Part shown: positions 58,074-64,000 of the stretch, piece after piece
How positions within the stretch are numbered: position 1 is the first letter of the stretch
Layout: every line of letters starts with the position of its first letter
DNA from: CANNDT01 sp945876205
GTDB lineage: Bacteria; Acidobacteriota; Vicinamibacteria; Vicinamibacterales; UBA2999
Length of the DNA: 64,000 nucleotides
Direction: 5' to 3'
Assembly (NCBI GenBank): GCA_947503365.1
Contig: CANNDT010000008.1
Coordinates: forward strand, 18,085 to 82,084
Program-made: the position numbers and the translations under genes
The notes under the pieces: generated by a model
What the model was told of the DNA's origin: nothing
Databases searched by the model: none
Seen by the model: only the letters and a program-made list of their open reading frames with translations

Positions 58074-59687
58074 ATGAAAACCCTCGCGCTGGTTTCGACA
58101 TCTTTCTTCCTGGTTGCCCTCGCGGTGGTGAATCCGGCGTCGGCTGGCCAACCGTCGGAAGGAACGTTCGTCGGACGCGTGACGGATCCGAGTGGAAAAG
58201 GGCTCGGTCGCGTCACCGTTACGGTCACCAGCCGGGCGCGCCCCGTCAAGCAGGTCGTTGCGATCACTGACACCGACGGCGAATTCCGTACACCCCCGCT
58301 CCCTGAGGGCCAGTACGACCTGAAATACAGCGTCTTGGGTTTTGAGACGGCGCGCCTGGACGGGCCCGGCTTGAGCGGTGGCGTCGAACAGAGGGTGCAG
58401 GATGCAGTACTCACACCTCTAACGGACGGAAGGTTCGTCGGACGCGTGACGGATTCGAGTGGAAAAGGGCGCGGTCGCGTCACCGTTACGGTCACCAGCC
58501 GGGCGCGCCCCGTCAAGCGGGTCGTTGCGGTCACTGACACCAACGGCGAATTCCGTACACCCCCGCTCCCTGAGGGCCAGTACGACCTGAAATACAGCGT
58601 CTTGGGTTCTGTTGACACGGCGCGCCTGGACGGGCCCGGCTTGAGCGGTGGCGTCGAACAGAGGGTGCAGGATGCAGTACTCGCACCTCCACCGGTGCGG
58701 GTTGCCGTGACACCTCCACCGGTGCTGCTTGCCGTGATTCGAGGCGACAAGGCGGGCCCAGTCCTCGCATTCATCGATCCGGAGACCGGAAGAATCGGCG
58801 CGCGCGTACCGCTCGGAGCAGATCCTCGTATGGCCGCCGTCTCCGCAGACAGCAAGGCCGCCTATGTCGTGAATACCAACGACGCCATCAGGAAACCGGA
58901 TGCCGACAGTATCTCGGTGATCGACCTTGTGGGCCGGAAGGAGATTCGTCGCGTCTCGACTGGCAATGGATCGGAGCCGGACGACATCAAGATGGTCGGC
59001 GGAAAAGTGTATTTTGCGCTCGAGGGATACAAGGCCGTGGGTCGCTATGATCCCGCCGGGAACAGAGTCGAGTGGACGATCGGCCTGGGCCAGAAGGGGC
59101 CGCACATGATTGCGGTGAGCCGCGATCAGAACACGATCGTCGCCGCAAATCCGGGTTCAAATACTGTCTCGATCGTGACGAACGTGCTGAAGGGCCCCAC
59201 GGGATGGGATGTTGTTCAGGTGCCCGTAGGCAGGGGACCGGAGGGGATCGATATTTCGCCAGATGGCAAAGAGGCATGGGTCACAAATGAGGCCGCCGGA
59301 GGCGTTTCAATCATCGACGTCTCCAGGAAGATCGTGACCCAGCACGTCGACCTCAAGACGACGCATGCGAACCGCCTGACGTTCAATCCGTCCGCCTATC
59401 AGGTCGCCCTCATCGACAGTCACACTGCTGAACTCGTGATTGTTGACGTGGCAACCCGAAAGCTGGTGAAGAAGATCGTGATGCCCGACAGCGCGCCGGT
59501 CAGCGAACGCAACCGGAATCGCGTGTACGACGTCCTGTTCGGCAGCAACGGTACGGCGTACGTCTCGGTGAACGGCCCGCCGGGGCGTTCATACATCGGC
59601 GTCGTGAATATGAACACACTTGAAATGGTGCGACGCATCGAGACGGGCGCAACCGCGGACGGCCTCGCCTGGGTGCAGCCGAAGTAG
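58074..59687 (+). CDS. Secreted YncE-like beta-propeller with duplicated carboxypeptidase-regulatory-like domains
   Basis: A 537 aa exported protein. Residues 1-25 form a signal peptide (MKTLALVSTSFFLVALAVV, cleavage after ASA). Two almost identical units of 89-90 aa follow (about 31-210), each beginning FVGRVTD.SGKG and containing DGEFRTPPLPEGQYDLKYSV, as in carboxypeptidase-regulatory-like beta-sandwich domains. Residues 225-537 are a YVTN/YncE-type propeller with repeats such as VPVGRGPEGIDISPDGKEAWV. Start ATG 58074 is preferred to ATG 58032, because it puts the signal peptide at the N-terminus. It may bind glycan or protein in the periplasm or outside the cell. Confidence 0.8.
   Translation: MKTLALVSTSFFLVALAVVNPASAGQPSEGTFVGRVTDPSGKGLGRVTVTVTSRARPVKQVVAITDTDGEFRTPPLPEGQYDLKYSVLGFETARLDGPGLSGGVEQRVQDAVLTPLTDGRFVGRVTDSSGKGRGRVTVTVTSRARPVKRVVAVTDTNGEFRTPPLPEGQYDLKYSVLGSVDTARLDGPGLSGGVEQRVQDAVLAPPPVRVAVTPPPVLLAVIRGDKAGPVLAFIDPETGRIGARVPLGADPRMAAVSADSKAAYVVNTNDAIRKPDADSISVIDLVGRKEIRRVSTGNGSEPDDIKMVGGKVYFALEGYKAVGRYDPAGNRVEWTIGLGQKGPHMIAVSRDQNTIVAANPGSNTVSIVTNVLKGPTGWDVVQVPVGRGPEGIDISPDGKEAWVTNEAAGGVSIIDVSRKIVTQHVDLKTTHANRLTFNPSAYQVALIDSHTAELVIVDVATRKLVKKIVMPDSAPVSERNRNRVYDVLFGSNGTAYVSVNGPPGRSYIGVVNMNTLEMVRRIETGATADGLAWVQPK
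58167..58703. repeat. Internal 267-base tandem duplication within a CDS
   Basis: Copy 1 starts at 58167 (TTCGTCGGACGCGTGACGGA) and copy 2 at 58434, 267 bases later. The copies are very similar at DNA level, including silent positions, and differ by a few substitutions plus one extra codon (GFETARLD versus GSVDTARLD). This indicates a young in-frame duplication or ongoing gene conversion. Confidence 0.9.
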
Positions 59688-59821
59688 ACAAGGTGCCCTC
59701 CGCCCTGACCCATCTCGAATGCTCCAACAGAGAAGCTCCAGCCATCAATTCTGACGAGCATACCTCGGCTGACCGCCGGTACCCTTCCGGCGTTCCCTGG
59801 TAGCGCCAGCGCGACGCCTGG

Positions 59822-59894
59822 CCCGAAGAGCAACCGCGTGCCCGCCCCGCCGCCATACCAAGCGTCGCTGGCGCCAGCACCATGCTGAGGGTTC
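59822..59894 (-). pseudogene. Remnant of a DUF2142-like membrane protein gene
   Basis: In the 207-base gap between the propeller gene and the GT-C gene, 59822-59894 lines up base by base with 57311-57380 of the intact DUF2142-like gene (for example CCGAAGAGCA/CCGAACAGCA and CGCGTGCCCGCCC in both, CCAGCACCATGCT/CCAGCACGATGCT). On the minus strand the intact gene reads LLSIVLALGTLGLGWAGTRL here; the remnant gives LSMVLAPATLGM in one frame and GAGTRLLFGPG in another, so it has shifted frame. The neighbouring 59700-59820 gives an unclear GMLVRIDGWSFSVGAFEMG in the same strand, unidentified. Confidence 0.6.
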
Positions 59895-61712
59895 TTAATC
59901 GCCAAGGGCAGCGCTAGACGTTGGTGGAGCAAGGTTGGAGCCCGGCGACGACCCAGGCCGCAATCGATAGGCAACCGAGAATACGCGCGTCAGCCCGTAG
60001 GCGCCAAGCGCGATCAGGTATGGCTCGATTGGAATCCGATGCCGATACGCAGACACCCAGAAAAGATGGGCCAGAGTCCGTGACACGATGACCGTGATGA
60101 GCAACCACCATCCCAACCGCTCAACCGGCTCTCGCACCGCTTGCCGTACCACGAGACCCAATCCAATGAATGCGAAGAGGTACGCATACGCCCACATCCC
60201 GAAGTAGTACGAGGTGTCACGGACAAGAAAGACCGGATCGAAATTTCCAAAGTCCTGGTTGAAGAACTGTGTGGAGAAGTTCCACCATATCGCGTGTGAG
60301 AGGCTCGAGATGAGCTCGAGCGGCTGATTCCACACCACGGCGAGAGCGCCCTGCGGATCGTCCCAGGGGTTGAACCATTTCCGGAGATCGCCGGGATAGC
60401 TGATGAACCATAGCTCACCGAACCTCACGCGCAGACCGACGCCTTTACCACCCACAAACGGCCAGAGCACGATCAGGAACCCCAGCGAGCACGCTGCCAG
60501 ATGGCCACAGGCTCGACGCCACCCAAGCCGCGCGCGGACGCCCACCACCCACCACAGCACCAGGAACGCCCAGAAGAATATGTTCCCTTCGCGCGTAGCC
60601 GCAGCCCATCCAAGCAGCATCCCGACCGCCCACATCCAGCGCCCCCACCGATCGGGAGCATCGAGATAGCGGATGAGACACCACACGACCATCAACGTCA
60701 GAAACACGTCGACCGCCTGGTGACCAATCGCGGCGGCGGCAAAAATCATCGGAAAATTCAGCACGGCAAACACGGTGGCCACGTGCGCCGTCACGCCATC
60801 AAAGAGCCGTTTCACGACATCGTAGAGAATCACGCAGGCCAGCGCACCGAGCAGCGACTGGACCGCAAGCACAATCGGGTAGTTCCGCCCCACCGCCCAG
60901 TAGATGAGCGCCAGGAATCGAATATAGCCAGGCACCACGAGCGGTGACGAGGCTGTGGTACCGCCGTGCACGAGCTCCCATGCCAGCGAGTCGTAAAACG
61001 GACCATCAGAGCCAGTTGCCAGGAAGTTGGGGTCGCTCAGAATCCGAAACGAATAGAATAATCGCAACGCCAGCGCGACGCAGAAGGCCAGTCCCAAGAA
61101 GACACGCTCGCGGCTGGCGAGCGCGATTCCTCGCGCTTTCAGCCGCGGCCACAGAGGGGAGTTGGCTGCCACGATGCCAACCAATCCCATCACGATCCCA
61201 GCCACTCCTACGACGAGGGGCAACGCCCGGGCGCTCTGGAGCAACACGATCCATCCAACGAGCCACGGGAAGTAGAAGAGGTACGGGCTGGGATGAGGGG
61301 TAATCTTCCAGCGACGACCGCTTTCCCAGATCACGACGAGACCTGCGGCTAGCACGACGGCCCACACGGCTTGCCAGAAACGCGTATACCAGGACACTAA
61401 GGGCCAACCGGCATAGCCACTACCCATCTGCCATGGCAGGCTGCTCACAAGTACCACCGCATGCAGCACCAGTCCCAGTCGAAGGGCCCCGCTCAGTCGA
61501 TCCGACCGCTGCCAACCAAGAATGGCACCAGTGATCCACGCGTACGCGATCACACCCGCCCATGAGAGCACGGGAACAGGAAAGCCATGTTCTCCCCCGA
61601 TGGGAAGGGGCAACCGCAGCAGGCCTCCCTGCAAGCCATACAGTTCGAAGACCATGAGCGCGCAGAGTCCGATGCTGCAGGCGACGACGCACGCGATCCG
61701 CAAGAGCCTCAT
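59895..61712 (-). CDS. GT-C family glycosyltransferase (ArnT/PMT-like membrane protein)
   Basis: A 605 aa membrane protein with about 13 helices. The block SDPNFLATGSDGPFYDSLAW near residue 228 is the acidic first-loop motif of GT-C enzymes, followed by a re-entrant GGTTASSPLVVPGY. GHQAVDVFLTLMVVWCLIRYL near 325 and AAATREGNIFFWAFLVLWW near 370 resemble the ArnT/PMT-type body. FWVSAYRHRIPIEPYLI near 560 is the usual conserved end. Before that are about six extra N-terminal helices (to 205). It would transfer a sugar from a polyprenyl phosphate in the periplasm. ATG 61710-61712 is divergent from asnB copy 2 (181-base gap without a clear promoter). Confidence 0.83.
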   Translation of the reverse strand: MRLLRIACVVACSIGLCALMVFELYGLQGGLLRLPLPIGGEHGFPVPVLSWAGVIAYAWITGAILGWQRSDRLSGALRLGLVLHAVVLVSSLPWQMGSGYAGWPLVSWYTRFWQAVWAVVLAAGLVVIWESGRRWKITPHPSPYLFYFPWLVGWIVLLQSARALPLVVGVAGIVMGLVGIVAANSPLWPRLKARGIALASRERVFLGLAFCVALALRLFYSFRILSDPNFLATGSDGPFYDSLAWELVHGGTTASSPLVVPGYIRFLALIYWAVGRNYPIVLAVQSLLGALACVILYDVVKRLFDGVTAHVATVFAVLNFPMIFAAAAIGHQAVDVFLTLMVVWCLIRYLDAPDRWGRWMWAVGMLLGWAAATREGNIFFWAFLVLWWVVGVRARLGWRRACGHLAACSLGFLIVLWPFVGGKGVGLRVRFGELWFISYPGDLRKWFNPWDDPQGALAVVWNQPLELISSLSHAIWWNFSTQFFNQDFGNFDPVFLVRDTSYYFGMWAYAYLFAFIGLGLVVRQAVREPVERLGWWLLITVIVSRTLAHLFWVSAYRHRIPIEPYLIALGAYGLTRVFSVAYRLRPGSSPGSNLAPPTSSAALGD

Positions 61713-61893
61713 CTAATCACCGGGAAATACCGCAAGATGATACGTCAGCTCTCTTCGAGGTCCCGCAATTCGCCGACGGAGGTGCGGGCGGCGATCGCCG
61801 GTGCATCCGTGGGAGAATGGAGGCCGAGCCACCCGTCATTTTCAGTCTGTACCTCACCGACGCGCCCACGAGCGTTGGACAGTGTGAACATCC

Positions 61894-63867
61894 ATGTGCG
61901 GCATCGCGGGAATCATCGAACGCTCTAACGACCGCGGCGGCGGGACGATTTGCAACGCCATAAACGGGATGTCTGCCGCTCTTGTCCACAGGGGACCCGA
62001 CGATGGCGGCGCGTGGGTGGATGAGGCATCGGGCATCGCGCTCGGGTTCCGCCGGCTGGCGATTCTTGATCTCTCCGCGACCGGACATCAGCCGATGCTG
62101 TCTCGCGCCGGCGGACTTGTCCTCATCTTCAACGGCGAGATCTACAACCACTCCGAATTGCGCGAACAGCTGACCCAATGCGGTCACGAGTGGCGCGGAC
62201 ATTCGGATACTGAAACGCTGCTCGCCTGTTTTGCCGAGTGGGGCGTGCCCACGACGCTGCAACGAACCGTCGGGATGTTCTCGCTCGCGCTATGGGACGG
62301 CGGCGAACGTCGATTGCACCTGGCTCGGGACCGGTTCGGCGAGAAGCCCCTCTATTACGGGTGGACCCGAGGGGCGTTCGTATTCGGATCCGAGATCAAG
62401 GCCCTCCGCCGATATCCCGGGTTCGACAACCCGATTGACCGGGACGTGTTGGCGTTGTACCTTCATTACTGCAGCGTCCCGGCGCCGTATTCCATCTACA
62501 AGCACATCTACAAGCTGGAACCCGGCTGCATTCTGTCAATGTCGCCGGATGCGGCCGCGACGGTTGCGCCGGCCGCGCTGTTCGCACCCCTGCAACGAGG
62601 AGGGCTGACGCTCGACCGGTACTGGTCTCTCAGGGGCGCCATGGAGAGTGGCCTGGCCAGTCCTCTCACGGACGAACGCGAAGCGATTGACAGACTCGAG
62701 AGCGCGCTCGCTCGAGCGGTGCAGCTCCAGTCAATTGCGGATGTGCCTCTCGGCGCGTTCTTGTCGGGCGGTATCGATTCGTCGATGATCGTCGCGCTGA
62801 TGCAGGCGCGGTCCACCCGGCCCGTAAAGACGTTTACCATTGGATTCGAGGAGGCCGGCTTCAATGAAGCCTCGCACGCCAAAGCGGTCGCTGCGCATCT
62901 CGGGACCGATCACACCGAGCTGTACGTCTCCGCGCAGAAGGCCCGTGACGTCATTCCGCTGCTCCCGGACATGTACTCGGAGCCGTTTGCCGATTCGTCC
63001 CAGATTCCGACTCACCTTGTTTCCCAGATCACCCGTCGACATGTCACCGTCGCCCTGTCCGGTGACGGCGGCGATGAACTGTTCGGTGGCTACACGCGGT
63101 ACGTCTGGGCACCGCGTATCTGGAACCGGGTCAAATGGCTGCCGATGCCCCTGCGGCGAGGCCTTGGCCGGACGATCAACCACGTCTCGCTCTCCGACTG
63201 GGACCGGCTGGGACAGGCGCTCACGGGGGGGCGACTTATTGAGCGGCCTGGCGACAAAGCTCACAAGCTGGCGCATCGTCTGCGCCACGTCAACAACGTT
63301 GACGATCTGTACCGCACGCTCGTGGCGACCTGGTTCGCCGATTCCAACGTTGTTCCGGGCGCGCGTCCACTACCCACCGTGCTTGGGTCCGCGCTTGCGG
63401 GCCCCGCGCCCGAGGACGCCGAACACCGCATGATGTTCTGGGATGCTCTAACCTACCTGCCGGATGATATCTTGCACAAGGTGGACCGGGCGTCGATGGC
63501 GGTCAGCCTGGAAACGCGGGCGCCGTTTCTCGATCACCGGGTCGCCGAACTGGCGTGGCGACTTCCGCTCCGCATGAAGATCCGCAACGGGACAAGTAAG
63601 TGGATCCTGCGCCAGGTACTGGACCGGTACGTGCCCGCCGCGCTCGTCGACCGGCCGAAGATGGGCTTCGGCGTCCCGATCGATACATGGCTGCGCGGCC
63701 CGCTCCGGCCATGGGCGGAGGATTTGTTGTCCGAGGCGACGCTGACATCGGACGGGAATCTCGACCCGACGCCGATTCGACGACTGTGGGTGGAACATTT
63801 GTCGGGTCAACGAAACTGGCAGCACGAATTGTGGGCCGTGCTGATGTATCAGGCGTGGCGGGGATAA
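61894..63867 (+). CDS. asnB: Asparagine synthase-like glutamine amidotransferase (copy 2)
   Basis: A 657 aa protein with complete active sites: Cys2 (MCGIAGII), HRGPDDGGAW, FNGEIYNHSEL and RDRFGEKPLYYG in the glutaminase, then FLSGGIDSSMIVAL near residue 287 and LSGDGGDELFGGYTRYVW near 385 in the ATP pyrophosphatase domain. PDDILHKVDRASMAVSLETRAPFLDHR near 530-555 is the usual C-terminal block of AsnB. It differs from copy 1 in having a longer linker (residues about 205-260) and the more usual asparagine-synthase C-terminus. Its N-terminal GIAG is also nearer to the remnant at 57.9 kb than copy 1 is. Either true asparagine synthase or glycan amidation. Confidence 0.92.
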   Translation: MCGIAGIIERSNDRGGGTICNAINGMSAALVHRGPDDGGAWVDEASGIALGFRRLAILDLSATGHQPMLSRAGGLVLIFNGEIYNHSELREQLTQCGHEWRGHSDTETLLACFAEWGVPTTLQRTVGMFSLALWDGGERRLHLARDRFGEKPLYYGWTRGAFVFGSEIKALRRYPGFDNPIDRDVLALYLHYCSVPAPYSIYKHIYKLEPGCILSMSPDAAATVAPAALFAPLQRGGLTLDRYWSLRGAMESGLASPLTDEREAIDRLESALARAVQLQSIADVPLGAFLSGGIDSSMIVALMQARSTRPVKTFTIGFEEAGFNEASHAKAVAAHLGTDHTELYVSAQKARDVIPLLPDMYSEPFADSSQIPTHLVSQITRRHVTVALSGDGGDELFGGYTRYVWAPRIWNRVKWLPMPLRRGLGRTINHVSLSDWDRLGQALTGGRLIERPGDKAHKLAHRLRHVNNVDDLYRTLVATWFADSNVVPGARPLPTVLGSALAGPAPEDAEHRMMFWDALTYLPDDILHKVDRASMAVSLETRAPFLDHRVAELAWRLPLRMKIRNGTSKWILRQVLDRYVPAALVDRPKMGFGVPIDTWLRGPLRPWAEDLLSEATLTSDGNLDPTPIRRLWVEHLSGQRNWQHELWAVLMYQAWRG

Positions 63868-63875
63868 CAACGGTC

Positions 63876-64000
63876 GTGGAGGTGTTCTTGATCGTTGCGT
63901 TCGTCGGTCACATCATCGCCGCGATGGCGGTCGGATGGCTCGTACTCGTGGGCTATCGGTACGTCGCCAGCCAATCGAGGGTGCTGGGCGCGATCGTGGC
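63876..64000 (+). CDS. Membrane protein, N-terminal fragment cut by the window edge
   Basis: A reading frame from GTG 63876 stays open to the window end (41 codons). It encodes one hydrophobic helix (FLIVAFVGHIIAAMAVGWLVLVGY), then YRYVASQSR. It begins eight bases after asnB copy 2, so it is probably in an operon with it. Too short to recognise. Confidence 0.45.
   Translation, partial: MEVFLIVAFVGHIIAAMAVGWLVLVGYRYVASQSRVLGAIV

Noticed and set aside
57895..58077. Functional small protein starting MRGIAGF
   Set aside because: Better explained as a frameshifted AsnB remnant without its catalytic Cys.
61713..61893. Bidirectional promoter between the GT-C gene and asnB copy 2
   Set aside because: Expected from the divergent layout, and TATCAT-like matches exist, but no properly spaced -35/-10 pair was found.
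1..64000. tRNA, rRNA, insertion sequence or phage attachment site
   Set aside because: No cloverleaf, rRNA-like segment, transposase or integrase was recognised by reading either strand.

Overview
The window is a 64 kb, GC-rich, almost gene-saturated cell-surface glycan locus. No rRNA, tRNA, insertion sequence or CRISPR was recognised. The base composition, the frequent GTG/TTG starts, the many short inverted repeats of the type GCGC-stem-TTCA/TGAA-stem-GCGC, and the mix of protein families fit a Gram-negative soil or freshwater bacterium. Acidobacteriota (Vicinamibacteria-like) is my best guess, but the phylum is an inference from style and not from a marker gene. smpB (42.7-43.2 kb) is the only clear housekeeping gene.

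Region 1 (1-35.25 kb, all minus strand; transcription runs from 35 kb towards 1). This is a near-continuous gene string, mostly with ATGA/GTGA stop-start overlaps or gaps of 2-20 bases, and one 306-base break at 32.4-32.7 kb. In transcription order it encodes: a zinc-finger methyltransferase and a TIGR04372-type glycosyltransferase; a heptose/sedoheptulose set (GmhA-like isomerase, GmhB-like phosphatase, transaldolase, two SDR epimerases, and a nucleotidyltransferase-kinase fusion in the opposite domain order to HldE); a Gfo/Idh/MocA oxidoreductase; five tandem copies of an unrecognised ~420-440 aa family; a UDP-sugar-dehydrogenase-like protein lacking the catalytic Cys; an SDR; a NUDIX hydrolase; two more copies of the unknown family; a split transketolase; two methyltransferases; an SDR; two TIGR04372 proteins around a GT-B-like transferase; a Wzt/Wzm polysaccharide ABC exporter; two more GT-B-like proteins; and a GT2 cut by the window edge. 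The logic is: make a nucleotide-activated heptose or deoxy/branched sugar, decorate and assemble it with many glycosyltransferases, and export the chain by the ABC route.

Region 2 (35.25-49.2 kb, both strands). It holds a polytopic GT-C-like membrane protein, a GH43-like beta-propeller, a PhyH-type dioxygenase, a coiled-coil glycan enzyme, a fourth GT-B-like paralogue with an FkbM methyltransferase, smpB, and an operon of DPM/GtrB-type GT2, AsnB-type amidotransferase and YfhO-type membrane protein. Dyad repeats begin here and sit at gene 3' ends.

Region 3 (49.2-57.8 kb, mostly minus strand). An operon of coiled-coil protein, GT2-like protein, membrane protein, methyltransferase, ankyrin-like membrane protein and GT2, then a DUF2142-type membrane protein with a partner gene.

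Region 4 (57.8-64 kb). Decay zone with an AsnB 5' remnant and a DUF2142 remnant around a secreted beta-propeller protein carrying a recent internal 267-base duplication, then a GT-C membrane protein, a second full AsnB and the start of a membrane protein.

The most unusual item is the seven-member tandem family at 14.3-25.9 kb, with an invariant IFL..D/EGT core, a DSDE..FE motif and a strongly basic C-terminal tail. I could not assign it to a named family and treat it as a candidate new glycosyltransferase family.
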